Virus record (IMG/VR): IMGVR_UViG_3300017759_003727
Location: 1-64,000 of that record
DNA from: a virus
Strand: one strand, 5' to 3'
Length of the DNA: 64,000 nucleotides
Shown piece after piece: positions 14,140-24,000 of the stretch. The notes beneath the pieces are model-generated. The model worked only from the letters and a program-made list of their open reading frames with translations, did not search any database and had not been told where the DNA came from. The position numbers and the translations under genes were made by a program. Each line of letters starts with the position of its first letter. Position 1 is the stretch's first letter.

Positions 14140-14449
14140 CTTTAACAAAAAGACCATCAATCATTTTACCTTTACGCTCTTTGATTTCATCATAAGCGTC
14201 AGCTAAACAATCAACTGAATCTAGACCAACAGTTTTAGCTAACAATATAATTGTTACTAACATATCTCCGATACCATCAGCAACCTCTAGGATTGTTTCT
14301 TCTCCTTGTTCGAGTCGCTTTAGGGCATCAAGCGTTTCGTCAAGCTCTTCTTGAGTCTTGCTTATTTGCTTAATGGCATTTGAATTTTCAAGGATATTTC
14401 GATCCTTCGCCCATTCGATAACTTTTGTTTCCAGTTCTTCGTATTTCAT
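14132..14449 (-). CDS. mazG: MazG-like nucleotide pyrophosphohydrolase
   Basis: 105 residues. The MazG signature is clear: KTQEELDETLDALKR (EExxE) and IGDMLVTIILLAKTVGLD (ExxD-type region), on an all-helical fold. MazG hydrolyses NTPs to NMPs and in phages may lower (p)ppGpp or sanitise nucleotide pools. It heads a short operon running down to 13094. Confidence 0.85.
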   Translation of the reverse strand: MKYEELETKVIEWAKDRNILENSNAIKQISKTQEELDETLDALKRLEQGEETILEVADGIGDMLVTIILLAKTVGLDSVDCLADAYDEIKERKGKMIDGLFVKDE

Positions 14450-14452
14450 AAA

Positions 14453-14614
14453 TTATTTTTTATTTTGTTGATTTTTCTTGATTGCTGTGTCAATTTTTTG
14501 TGTGACTTTGCGACCGACAGTTTCGTTATAAACCAATTCTCCATGAGAGCGTCCATAGATTTTACCTACTGCTCCTTTAGATTGCGTTCTACCTTTTAAT
14601 ATTTTCTTGCTCAT
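14453..14614 (-). CDS. Small basic protein, 53 residues
   Basis: ATG at 14614 reads MSKKILKGRTQSKGAVGKIY and ends QQNKK; Lys/Gly-rich with no hydrophobic helix, so probably a nucleic-acid-binding peptide. The start is placed by a sigma70 promoter 7 bases upstream. Confidence 0.6.
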   Translation of the reverse strand: MSKKILKGRTQSKGAVGKIYGRSHGELVYNETVGRKVTQKIDTAIKKNQQNKK

Positions 14615-14621
14615 ATAAAAC

Positions 14622-14649
14622 ACTCTAAGAGTAAATGATTAAAAGTCAA
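14622..14649 (-). promoter_or_regulatory. sigma70-type promoter giving leaderless mRNA
   Basis: TTGACT, 16 bases, TAGAGT, 7 bases, ATG at 14614 (minus strand), lying between the two small basic genes. Confidence 0.65.
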
Positions 14650-14652
14650 GCG

Positions 14653-14835
14653 TTATTTTGAGAAAGTCTCATAAATAATAAATTCGGGTTGATTTTCTTT
14701 CTCTTTGAATTTATTAGGAAATACTGTGACTGGATATTGTTTGCCATCAATAGTCACATATCCAGCAAGATATTTGCCGTTTTTGCCTTCTTTTTTCCAA
14801 AAAGCTCCTCTTTGTTTGTCTGTCCATTTACTCAT
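14653..14835 (-). CDS. Small DUF736-like protein
   Basis: 60 residues, MSKWTDKQRGAFWKKEGKNG then YLAGYVTIDGKQYPVTVFPN and a KENQPEFIIY end. This matches a widespread family of about 60-100 residue phage and plasmid proteins (DUF736-like) with an OB-like beta fold. Function unknown; single-strand DNA binding is suspected for relatives. The start is placed by its promoter. Confidence 0.7.
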   Translation of the reverse strand: MSKWTDKQRGAFWKKEGKNGKYLAGYVTIDGKQYPVTVFPNKFKEKENQPEFIIYETFSK

Positions 14836-14842
14836 TCTTTAC

Positions 14843-14871
14843 AGGTTAAAGCAAAAAACGAAAAATGTCAA
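14843..14871 (-). promoter_or_regulatory. sigma70-type promoter giving leaderless mRNA
   Basis: TTGACA, 17 bases, TAACCT, 7 bases, ATG at 14835 (minus strand). Confidence 0.7.
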
Positions 14872-15951
14872 CTATAAATTTAAATAATTATAAGGAGTTA
14901 CGCAAGAAACTGAACCATCGCCATTTTCTGGTTTATAAATCCAAGCAAAATAACCAGTAACACCATCAACAACTCCAGAAACATTTGCATCTTCTAAAAT
15001 AGTATATTCTTTGTTTCCATTTTCGTCTGTTTTTATGTTATAGTTATATCTTAAAGATACATCTTCCGCATCTCCAGTTCCATCAATAAATTCTACACCA
15101 GATATACCAAACATACAAAATTTAGAATTTCTTTGTTGCTCTATCTGTCTTGTTGTATGGTCATTAATTGGATTTTCGTAGTTGTATGTATAGTGAGAAG
15201 CTTTAGAAATTTTAACTCTATCTGCGCCTGCCATATCTTGCATCGGTAAAAAGTAGGCAACATCACTTGCCGCCTTAATTAAAGCGCCAGTTGGATTATA
15301 AAAACTTTGTCCAGTATTAATATTGTCTGATAAAACTTTTTTAAAAGCTCTAAAATGATTTAGTGTCCAACCTTGGCATCTTATGTGCGTTGGAGTGTGT
15401 CCAGGATAAGTGACTCCATCGACAACAAAATCTGGAAAATCACTTTGTGTTAAGGGTTTGTTACTATAAAAGTCTCTTTCGCTTTCTTTGTCTGCTGATA
15501 CCCATTTTTGAGTAGAGGCGTACATCAATTTATCTTGACCCATTTCTCTAGTAACCCAATTAGCTGTATTTGAATCATGCAGAAAATCATCGCCATCAAC
15601 AATTCCACAAATACTGCCTGTATTTGATACATATTTATCAACTGCTATTTTTTGGTTTAATGCCGCACAATCTATTCTTGTAGCATTTTCAATATAAATA
15701 ATATCTTTGCCATTGGCTTCACCAGTCCAAATATTTGAAGATCCAGATTGATTTATACTACCAGAAAAATTTGAAAAACCTGTTATTTGATCAAATAAAA
15801 TACTTTTAGATTCGTCTGTGGATGCGTCATTTATAAAAATAACACCCAAATCTGAATGACCTTGTTTTAATGTGCCCTTAATGCTTTTAGCTATATAATC
15901 CTCTGAATTATAAAATGCTGTTAAAATTATAAATTTATTTTCTAGACTCAT
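14872..15951 (-). CDS. Family 2 glycosyltransferase-like protein in the tail-fibre locus
   Basis: 359 residues. The first 110 residues follow the GT-A pattern: FIILTAFYNSEDYIAKSIKG, IFINDASTDESKS, and a DxD-type IVDGDDFLHD near residue 125. The last 70 residues (around NVSGVVDGVTGYFAWIYKPE) have a beta-rich, virion-protein-like style not typical of GT2 enzymes. It overlaps the tail-fibre gene by 4 bases (ATGA), so it is co-translated with virion genes. It may glycosylate the fibre, or be a virion-bound enzyme. Confidence 0.7.
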   Translation of the reverse strand: MSLENKFIILTAFYNSEDYIAKSIKGTLKQGHSDLGVIFINDASTDESKSILFDQITGFSNFSGSINQSGSSNIWTGEANGKDIIYIENATRIDCAALNQKIAVDKYVSNTGSICGIVDGDDFLHDSNTANWVTREMGQDKLMYASTQKWVSADKESERDFYSNKPLTQSDFPDFVVDGVTYPGHTPTHIRCQGWTLNHFRAFKKVLSDNINTGQSFYNPTGALIKAASDVAYFLPMQDMAGADRVKISKASHYTYNYENPINDHTTRQIEQQRNSKFCMFGISGVEFIDGTGDAEDVSLRYNYNIKTDENGNKEYTILEDANVSGVVDGVTGYFAWIYKPENGDGSVSCVTPYNYLNL

Positions 15952-17813
15952 ATGCTATAATATTCTCCCATATCTCCAGTGTATCTTTTTTGTTCATCGG
16001 TTTCTTCACGCAATGAATTTAAAACAAAAAATTCTTGAATTCCTCCGTCCCAAGGTTCTGACATATCGCTCGCAGCGCCAAGGTTTGTTGGTGCTGAATC
16101 ATTATTTGCGCCATTTAATGCAAGTGAGTTAGTAACATTGCTACTGCTGATAATTTGAAGTCCACTGCCCTTAGAGCCAATTTGTAATGCTGATTTAGTA
16201 CCATATCTTGAATCGCTAGAACCCGCTGTTTTTGAATCATGGAACAGGATAACTTGAGGTAGTGCGCTATTGAAGCCTTCATGATCTTCGTATGTCCCTT
16301 CATTTAGCATCCCAGAGGTAAAGGTAATTGGATTTGGAGGACTTCCCTTAAAGCTCATTTGATATGAATTCACTGCAGTTTGAACGCTAATTGCACCATG
16401 CACAACAAAAGGACCATTACCTTGACTAATACCACCTCCATGAGCCATAGCTGCTTTTTCCGTAGCGTTTTGGGGTTCATCTACAGAACAAACAATTCCC
16501 AATGTTTTGCCTTCTGAACTTGTATTACCAACACTTTGTAACATGCCAGCATTTCCGTCTTCTTTAAATTTCATCGTTGGCAAACCATCAACAGTATGTA
16601 AAGTTCCTCCAGTTCCTAGAGTTGGAGCTTTACTAGGGCTTGGTTGCGTCCAAATGGCAGTAACGCTTGTGTCAAAATTAGAACTAACGCTTCCTCCTTC
16701 TTTAATAGACCAACTTGTGTGCCCAGTTGGCCTGTTGTCTTTTGCGTCTGCAAGAGTGTTAGAGTATCCGTAAACTAGTGGAGTACTATCACTTAAAGCA
16801 TTTTGTTGTAAGCTTTGTATTTGATGTAATGGATTTCTCTGACTACCTGCCATTCTAGTTGCATTTGTAAAAACCCAGCGTACTCCATAAGGACTATTAG
16901 AACCAAAATCATGTGGAAATAAAGCACTATAAGAAAAACCTCCACCCGCTGTCAGAGCGTATACTGGATATTCCTGGTTGCCTATAGTCACACCACTAAA
17001 TAAAGCCCAATCATGCAAACCTCCATCATCATCAGTCTTGGCAAATCCAGCATAAGTGTTCGCAGAAGATGATGCATCTGAAAAGGATAATCCTATACGT
17101 TCGCCGCTAATTGCATTGTTTCCAAATTGAAAAGGTACAACTCCGTCAACAGTAGTGCCATTTGGATTTGAAGAATATCCTGGATTTCCAGTAAATATTG
17201 ATGAATCGCCTTGGGAATACCATTTTGTCACCCTCAAATCATTACTGAATTTATTATCAGTTGCGTTGCTACCTTGATTACTTAAATCCGAAAATTCTCC
17301 TAAATTAGTAGCACTTAAAGTTTCGGTATTGGAATTAAATCCTGCAAAAAACTCAACAATTTCAGAATCAGAAGCTATTTGTCCAGCGCTATTGAATTTA
17401 ATGTCAACTTCTCTTAAGTCAAATCTTCTTTGGACTCTTATGCCGAAACCAGTATAATCTGGATTTATTTTTCTTAGTCCAAATAATTTGTCTGTATTTG
17501 AGAAAAAATCAAATAAAGCTGGGTTATCTCCACGATCAAGAAATTTAGTAATGTTTAGTGGCAAAAATCCAGCATCTACTTCATCTGTTTTAAAAACACC
17601 TGTAAATGACTCATTCCCTAGCCTATTACTTATTGTTTTATTGTATTGCTTTATAGCTTTTTCTATAGCATGTAAATTTTGAGAATTACCAGTTGCATAA
17701 TCATCCTTTAAAAAAGCTATTTTATCTACAACATTATCTTCGCCTTTGCCTGTTAAAGATAAGGTGGATTGTCCTCTAATTTTTTTTTCTAATTCATGTG
17801 GGTTATCTGCCAT
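15948..17813 (-). CDS. Tail fibre / receptor-binding protein with arabinofuranosidase-like lectin region
   Basis: 621 residues. After a short N-terminal helix region, residues 105-200 carry the pattern FGLRKINPDYTGFGIRVQRR ... DIKFNSAGQI ... RVTKWYSQGDSSIF, which matches the ArfB/concanavalin-like module common in phage tail proteins (YTGxAIRVRR ... TTWYDQSG). The rest is Gly/Ser/Asn/Thr-rich beta structure with a second jelly-roll-like stretch near the C-terminus. It should bind or process surface glycans. A late-type box precedes it. Confidence 0.8.
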   Translation of the reverse strand: MADNPHELEKKIRGQSTLSLTGKGEDNVVDKIAFLKDDYATGNSQNLHAIEKAIKQYNKTISNRLGNESFTGVFKTDEVDAGFLPLNITKFLDRGDNPALFDFFSNTDKLFGLRKINPDYTGFGIRVQRRFDLREVDIKFNSAGQIASDSEIVEFFAGFNSNTETLSATNLGEFSDLSNQGSNATDNKFSNDLRVTKWYSQGDSSIFTGNPGYSSNPNGTTVDGVVPFQFGNNAISGERIGLSFSDASSSANTYAGFAKTDDDGGLHDWALFSGVTIGNQEYPVYALTAGGGFSYSALFPHDFGSNSPYGVRWVFTNATRMAGSQRNPLHQIQSLQQNALSDSTPLVYGYSNTLADAKDNRPTGHTSWSIKEGGSVSSNFDTSVTAIWTQPSPSKAPTLGTGGTLHTVDGLPTMKFKEDGNAGMLQSVGNTSSEGKTLGIVCSVDEPQNATEKAAMAHGGGISQGNGPFVVHGAISVQTAVNSYQMSFKGSPPNPITFTSGMLNEGTYEDHEGFNSALPQVILFHDSKTAGSSDSRYGTKSALQIGSKGSGLQIISSSNVTNSLALNGANNDSAPTNLGAASDMSEPWDGGIQEFFVLNSLREETDEQKRYTGDMGEYYSI

Positions 17814-17821
17814 ATTGGTTT

Positions 17822-17830
17822 ATTTACACT
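17822..17830 (-). promoter_or_regulatory. Late-type promoter box
   Basis: AGTGTAAAT, 8 bases, ATG at 17813 (minus strand); the spacing is two bases longer than usual. Confidence 0.55.
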
Positions 17831-17835
17831 ATTTA

Positions 17836-18606
17836 TTAGAATTCTATTATTTTAAAGAAGCAGGTAACATTGCCAGTTTCAACCTCGTGGGGATTTGCTG
17901 CTGAATATGTGGCTAAAGAAAAATGTTGTCCTGTGCCCCAAGTATTGTGAGCTGTGGTGCCAGTTGCTAAAAAAACTTGATTTCGACTAACACTACTGCC
18001 GTCTGTGAATTTACAACCAGTGATTTCACCATTTTTACTATTCCCAATTAAAAGCCCGCTCCAACTGAAGTCACTATCGGAAGCGATAGTATCAAAGTGC
18101 ATAGCGGCTCTTAAAAATTGAATCTTTTTAAAGGGCACAGCGGCGCCTTGAAAATCCTGTACAAATCTTTGCCCAAGATATTGCCAAGTGCTATATGCAC
18201 CTGTATTCCCCGCCGCGTACGTCGCAGAATTGGGAGGAAGAAGCGTTAAATTCCCCGCATCGTTATTAGGGCTCATTGAACCAGTATGAAGAAATGAATA
18301 CTGAAGATCTGGCACTCCAGTAGAAAAGTTAGAAGTGCCTGTGTATGAAGAAAGTGTCCCTGTGGCGGTTTCTAAAATTTGTGTTTTTACATCAAGAGAG
18401 CCTGTAGCAAGAGCTAATACTCCAGTAGCCGCTAATAACTCTCCTGTTCGAGTTTGAATTCCGCCAATATCATAATTACCACTTATTGTGTCTTCTATAC
18501 TTTTAAAGGTTATTTTTTTAGTTATAGAAGCGTCGACAGCTACAAACAGATCTGTTGCAACTGGATCAGTAAACGCTGTCAATTCTGTAATTTTTACTTC
18601 TGCCAT
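17836..18606 (-). CDS. Short tail fibre-like virion protein
   Basis: 256 residues. The start VKITELTAFTDPVATDLFVA followed by VDASITKKITF is the conserved N-terminus of many phage fibre and short-fibre proteins. A Thr/Ser/Gly-rich repeat region (residues 55-95, with TGxLALATGSL-type repeats) leads to a beta-rich C-terminal domain that likely binds the receptor. Expressed from a late-type box just upstream. Confidence 0.8.
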   Translation of the reverse strand: MAEVKITELTAFTDPVATDLFVAVDASITKKITFKSIEDTISGNYDIGGIQTRTGELLAATGVLALATGSLDVKTQILETATGTLSSYTGTSNFSTGVPDLQYSFLHTGSMSPNNDAGNLTLLPPNSATYAAGNTGAYSTWQYLGQRFVQDFQGAAVPFKKIQFLRAAMHFDTIASDSDFSWSGLLIGNSKNGEITGCKFTDGSSVSRNQVFLATGTTAHNTWGTGQHFSLATYSAANPHEVETGNVTCFFKIIEF

Positions 18607-18612
18607 AAATAT

Positions 18613-18621
18613 TATTACACT
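18613..18621 (-). promoter_or_regulatory. Late-type promoter box
   Basis: AGTGTAATA, 6 bases, ATG at 18606 (minus strand). It overlaps the GTG-TAA end of the upstream gene. Confidence 0.6.
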
Positions 18622-19115
18622 ATTTTTATTAAATTAATTTTAAAAAACTCTAATTCTTCAGTATCCATTGATTCGTCTCTTTCCATTTCTGGAAAGGCTT
18701 TTTTTAATAAATTTTGATAAATTTTTGACCTGTGCCTTTTTTTTAAAACAGGCAAAATAAAAGTATTGACACCTTTTTTATTTAAATCTTTGAAAGCTTC
18801 TATCGAAAGCGCTCTAAAAACTTTTTTAGAGTATTTCCCATACATGTGATTCCAGGAAAAAATTTCACATTTAAATGTTTCGTCTTTTATTACTCCATAA
18901 ATTAAACATACTAATCCACCGTTATTGTGCGCGCTTAATTGATAAAGGTTTGGATCAAAGCGAATAGCATCAAAACCATTCAAACAATACATTAATTCTT
19001 TGTCGTCCATTAATTTAGAAAAATTGATTTTTATGCAATTTTTTAAGCTTTGTTTATTATATGTCTTGGACAGCTGATATATTTGATTATCTACTTTTAT
19101 TTTAGTGTAATACAT
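18615..19115 (-). CDS. Possible GNAT-type acetyltransferase
   Basis: 166 residues from the ATG at 19115 (MYYTKIKVDNQIYQLS); a TTG four codons upstream would overlap the divergent tail gene. A central segment (NNGGLVCLIYGVIK) and the C-terminal FKDLNKKGVNTFILPVLKKR / IYQNLLKKAFPEM have the order of strands and helices of GNAT proteins, like the gene at 28460. No acetyl-CoA loop is clearly conserved, so this is tentative. Confidence 0.5.
   Translation of the reverse strand: MYYTKIKVDNQIYQLSKTYNKQSLKNCIKINFSKLMDDKELMYCLNGFDAIRFDPNLYQLSAHNNGGLVCLIYGVIKDETFKCEIFSWNHMYGKYSKKVFRALSIEAFKDLNKKGVNTFILPVLKKRHRSKIYQNLLKKAFPEMERDESMDTEELEFFKINLIKIV
19104..19112 (+). promoter_or_regulatory. Late-type promoter box for the tail-tip operon
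   Basis: AGTGTAATA, 6 bases, ATG at 19119 on the plus strand. It is inside the divergent minus-strand gene's first codons. The identical spacing on the opposite strand is strong support for the motif. Confidence 0.7.
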
Positions 19116-19118
19116 ATT

Positions 19119-20105
19119 ATGGCTCAAGGTTTGAACAGAAAAAATGTAGGATCTGTAATGGATTTAAATCCCGATGATTTATTGGAATTTTATTTAATTT
19201 ATTATAATTTTCCTAGAGACAATTTCAACTATTTAGCCATATGCCCATCATTTAACCGAACCGACTTGAGTAAGGGGACAACAGATGGGAACGCCATAAC
19301 ATCTGCGCCCCATGTTCAGCAACTAATATGGCAAAAACAACAATACATATCCGTGGCTATGGAGGGCAATGGTTTTACTGTACAGGGGGATGAAGAATTA
19401 CCTAGGCCTAATATAAAATTATCTAATAAAGATTTCTTTATGTCCAAATATCTTGCTACCTATGGTGATATGGTAGGGGCCAAGATCGTAAGAAAGAGAG
19501 TTTTTTCTAAATTTTTGGATGATGTTAATTTTTTACCCCACGCAAATCCTTATGGAACAGCTGATGAAGATGCTGGTTTTCCAGATGAGGTTTACTATAT
19601 AAATAGAAAATTAACAGAAAATAAATCCTTTATTGAATTTGAACTAGCGACATCTTTAGAGTTAGAAAATATAAAAATTCCAAATAGAGTGGGTTTGTGT
19701 AGATATTGTTATTGGAATTATAGAGGTTATGGGTGTCAGTATAAAGGAGAACCTAAAACAGACTCAACTGGAGGAGCTTTGAATCCAACAGGAAATAAAG
19801 ATTTGTGGCAAGGTACTGGTGTCGCATACAACACTGGAGATTACGTATTTTTATCAAATGAAACATATTCCATAAGAGATGAAGATGAAATAGATATAAT
19901 TAACGGCCCATCTATACAGCCATTAAAAACTTATTATGTTTGCACCGATTACCACATATCAACAGAAAACGATAGACCATCTGAATCTAGCAAATGGACA
20001 GAAGATGTTTGTCAAAAATCACTTAAAGGGTGTAACATAAGATACGGAAATGATTTGCCGTTTGGAGGATTCCCAGGAACTTATGAATACAATGCACAAA
20101 TCTAA
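19119..20105 (+). CDS. L: Minor tail protein gpL-like
   Basis: 328 residues from the ATG at 19119, fixed by the late-type box (the frame is open 23 codons further). The second half shows the gpL signature: CRYCYWNYRGYGCQYKGEP (about residue 206) and a later CQKSLKGCNIRYG, giving four Cys that in lambda gpL bind an iron-sulphur cluster. gpL sits at the tail tip beside gpM and gpJ. The following genes are in the lambda order (K-like, I, J). The end overlaps the next gene by 23 bases. Confidence 0.85.
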   Translation: MAQGLNRKNVGSVMDLNPDDLLEFYLIYYNFPRDNFNYLAICPSFNRTDLSKGTTDGNAITSAPHVQQLIWQKQQYISVAMEGNGFTVQGDEELPRPNIKLSNKDFFMSKYLATYGDMVGAKIVRKRVFSKFLDDVNFLPHANPYGTADEDAGFPDEVYYINRKLTENKSFIEFELATSLELENIKIPNRVGLCRYCYWNYRGYGCQYKGEPKTDSTGGALNPTGNKDLWQGTGVAYNTGDYVFLSNETYSIRDEDEIDIINGPSIQPLKTYYVCTDYHISTENDRPSESSKWTEDVCQKSLKGCNIRYGNDLPFGGFPGTYEYNAQI

Positions 20106-20472
20106 ATTTTTAAAAAATTTAAAAAACTTTTCAGAATCCTCTCCAGTAAAAGAGGTTTGTGGATTTGTCGTATATGATGAAGAATTTGATATTTTGCAAA
20201 GTAAAAACTATTCTCCACTTCCAGAAATGTTTGAAATACACCCAGCAGATTTTTTAAAGATAAAAAAAACTGGCAAACTGGTTGCTATATTTCATACACA
20301 TGTGAGTGGTGATGCCAAATTATCTGAATTTGATTTTAAAAACGCAAGACAAGCTAGAATTCCATATTTAATATATTCATTAGACACAAATAAGTTTGAA
20401 TTATTTTATGAATCTAATTTTGAAATAAAAGAAGATGTAATAGAAAAATTGAAAGGAATAATAAATGGTTAA
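20083..20472 (+). CDS. gpK-like JAMM/Mov34 peptidase, tail assembly
   Basis: 129 residues from ATG 20083 (MNTMHKSKFL); the ATG at 20092 is an alternative. The JAMM metalloprotease motif is complete: Glu in KEVCGFVV, HTH in VAIFHTHVSG and SEFD, with the exact HxH-x7-SxxD spacing. Lambda gpK has this domain plus an NlpC/P60 domain; the second half is absent here, or encoded elsewhere. It is needed for tail-tip assembly. Confidence 0.8.
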   Translation: MNTMHKSKFLKNLKNFSESSPVKEVCGFVVYDEEFDILQSKNYSPLPEMFEIHPADFLKIKKTGKLVAIFHTHVSGDAKLSEFDFKNARQARIPYLIYSLDTNKFELFYESNFEIKEDVIEKLKGIING

Positions 20473-21046
20473 AGTTATTCTACACGGTGATCTGTGTGAA
20501 GATTTTGGTTACTCCGAACTTCAACTCAAGGTAAAAACAAAAAAAGAAGTAATGAAAGCTTTGTGCGCAAACTTTCCAGGTTTTAGAACTAAATTACAGA
20601 GAAAAGCTCAAGACGGTTTATTTTACAGGATGGTTGATGAAGAAGGAAATATTTGCGAAGAAATTAAAGACTACGATACAAAGTGCCCCGAAGAAATTCA
20701 TTTAGTACCAAGTATAATTGGTAGTGGGCCAGTTGGTTTGATTTTAGCGGGTGGTGGCCTAAGTTATTTTGGCGGTTATACCGCTCTTGCTGGAAGTTTT
20801 TTGGGTAAAATGTTATTCAACATTGGTGTGTCTTTATTGATTCAAGGTATACAGCTTTTGTTAGCTGGAGAACAACAAGGTCCCACACAAGAAGTAGCCG
20901 TAGAAACACAGAGTTTTATATTTCAAAATACTAACAATACAGTGGTTCAAGGTTTTGGTATACCAATTATCTATGGACAAATAAGACTTGGAAGCAAAGT
21001 GATTTCCACAAACCTAGAATCAGTAGACATAAGTGTAGAAGCATGA
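20465..21046 (+). CDS. I: Tail assembly protein gpI-like
   Basis: 193 residues. N-terminal ubiquitin-like part (VKVILHGDLCEDFGYSELQL ... EIHLVPSIIG), then a Gly/Ala/Leu-rich stretch (GLILAGGGLSYFGGYTALAG) and a short end (GFGIPIIYGQIRLGSKVIST) shared with TAPI/lambda gpI proteins. It overlaps JAMM and J genes by 8 and 4 bases, so it is translated with them. Confidence 0.8.
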   Translation: MVKVILHGDLCEDFGYSELQLKVKTKKEVMKALCANFPGFRTKLQRKAQDGLFYRMVDEEGNICEEIKDYDTKCPEEIHLVPSIIGSGPVGLILAGGGLSYFGGYTALAGSFLGKMLFNIGVSLLIQGIQLLLAGEQQGPTQEVAVETQSFIFQNTNNTVVQGFGIPIIYGQIRLGSKVISTNLESVDISVEA

Positions 21047-24000
21047 GTAATTATAAAAAATATTTTTCAAAAACTAATCAGAAATTAAAAATTGCTGGTG
21101 CTGGTAGTAAAGCTGAACCTAGTAATTTAATACCTAATAAACGTGCTTTCGTAAAAGAAAGTTATAGTCTGTCAAGTACAGTTGATTTGGTTTCTGAAGG
21201 GCCAATAGGTGGTTTAGTTGATGTAGATGGAAGATATTTGGCAGGAGATGAAAACGATATAATAGAAACAGTTCCATCTGAAGATAATGTTTTAAGTTCT
21301 AAGGAAGGTTTTATATTAAAAGGTTTTCCAGATAAATTTTTAAATCAAACTTACTTACCAAAGGTTTCAAATATCCCAGGAAGTTATAAAAAGCTTAGGT
21401 CTAAAAAATCCTACAGAACTATAATTATAGTTGATTTAAGTTCGAACTCTGAAAGACATTTAGATGCGATAAAAGAAAAAGTACAAACAGTAATTGAGTC
21501 AACCAACTTAATGAAAGCGGCTGGATATCAAATAGACTTTACATTAGTTGGGTTAGGAGATCAAGGGCAAGTAATACGGCAAGAATTGGTTGGTTTTGGT
21601 CATTATACGTCACTTATTCCAGTATTTGGAAGCTTCCAATATTTAGATGATATATCTAGAACAACTAATCCAGAAAAGATTTATAACTCAATAAGTAACG
21701 CTACAACCCTAGTAGAAGGAGATGGCAAAAGTAGAACGTCATATACTGAAGCGATAGCGAATATATTAGATGAACAAGGAGACAGAGGGTATTATCCAAA
21801 TGCCTTTATTGTTATTGGGGCTAATCCAGATACTACTACCAACAAATCGGTTGCACTAGAAAGAATAGAAGAATTAGCGCAAACAGCAGCGGTTAAGAAT
21901 GCGACTAATCGAGGCATAGTAAATGTGTCAGATCCGACGCAGGGGAACACAATTCTTACATTTGGATTTAGGCTTCATGTTTTGACAATTGACATTGGTA
22001 ATGGAGAGATGGAAAGATCTCTAAGGGCTGTAAAAAATGCTTCGCTTAATATTGAAACAAAAGAATTTCAGTCAGATAAGACTGTATTAGATGTTTTTAA
22101 ATATATACAACCAAACTTATTAGGCACTTCGTCATCTAAAGTATATAGAGGTTTTGAGGGAGCTAAAAATCAGTTACATCCAAAAGATGTTCCACAACTA
22201 GCTTTTGACGGATCAAATTGGGCTATAACAAATCTTGAGGGTAGTGTTATATATTATACTTGTCCAGAGGACCGTTTTTCATATAATCTTTTTTATGGGT
22301 TCGACATACCTTGGACAGCATCTGAACAAGCTGCTGGACCAGCTGGGGAAACATATTTGTTAAATGGTTTAACGCTCGACAAAGGTGTTTATTTTGACGA
22401 ATTACAATTAAAAACTGATAGAGGCAAACAATTCGCAAAATACAAAATAGAACAAAAGCTAGGAAGCGAAAACCAAACCGCATCAAAAATAGTGCCTAAA
22501 GCTGTAAGATTACACACTAAGAATTTTAAATTATTGGGGCCTTACGATAGGGACATTAATGGAGCTAGAGCGGGAACGGGAAGCGCTGATATAAGAAAAT
22601 TTAATAGTGATACTGCAGGAGGTAGCAGAAACTTCACCGATTGGCAATCATTTGATCCAGCGCAAACAGATCCAAGTATTTTTTATCATGAAGTGACAGA
22701 TGAAGACGTAGATTCTTTGGATCTTGAAATACAAATATCTCAATTATCAGATACTCAAAGTTTTTCTTCAAAGGGTGATAATAAAAGTGGAAGAGCAACA
22801 ATGGGTAGAAATCTAGCTACCACAATAAAATACTCTATTACTTTAGAACTTGTTTTTAGAGATGGAACAACTGAAAATAGATTATTAAATTTAAAAATAC
22901 CACTTAGCGATAAAAAAGGTTTTCAAACCGTTAATACCGAATCAGCTAGTATAATTTCCGTAAAGGGAATTATAACAGCACCTTATTCTTTCACCATAAA
23001 AGATATTGTATTACCAGAAAAAACAGATGATATTGTGAAAAGAGTACTTAAGGTTGAAAAACTAACTTATGAAACTAATTCGAACCTTATAAATAGATTG
23101 ACTCACATAAGTTCTGTTGCAGAAAGAAGTAAATATAGTTTTAATTACCCTTATTCAGCTAGTATTGTAACATCTTTAGACGCAAGAGCTTTTGACGATA
23201 TGCCCAATAGAACTTTTAAACTTAAGGGCAAAAAAATATTAATACCTTCAAATTATTTTCCAACTGATGAAGCTGGATTGGATAGAAGATTTTCTGAAGA
23301 TTCGTCTACTGCTGGAAATCTTATATATGATGGGTTATGGGATGGAACTTTCAGATATGATTGGTCAGACAATCCAGCTTGGATTTTATTTGATTTATTA
23401 AATAACTTTAGATATGGAACCGCTTTATACAATAGAGATTTAGAAAATATAGATATATGGTCTTTGTATGAAATAGGAAGATACTGCGACGCTGTGGACG
23501 ATTATGGGAAGTTTGAGGGCTTGACTGATGGTTTCGGAGGTTTGGAACCAAGGTTTTCATACAACCATAAAATAGATGGAGATAATGAAGCATTTACGAT
23601 TATAAAAGACATCGCTAAATTCATGCGTTGCTTAGTATACTATAAAGATTCTCAAGTACAATTCAAAATAGATAAGCCAGAACAAGCATCTATGCTATTC
23701 AATAATTTAAATGTAGTAGATGGATTGTTTAATTATGCAGACGTTGTAAAAAACTCTAGAACAAGCTCTGTAGATGTAAGTTTTTTAGATAAGAAAAATA
23801 ATTATAGACCAAGAACAGAATATGCAGAAGATCGAGACGCCATAGAAAGATATGGTTACTTAAAGCAATATATTGATGGCTTTGGACATACTTCAAGAGC
23901 TTCAGCTCAAAGGAGTGCAAGAAATATAATTTTTGACTCAACTCATGCAACTGAGACTGTTTCTTTTGCTGCTGGATTTGAAGCTGCTTTATTAGCTCCA

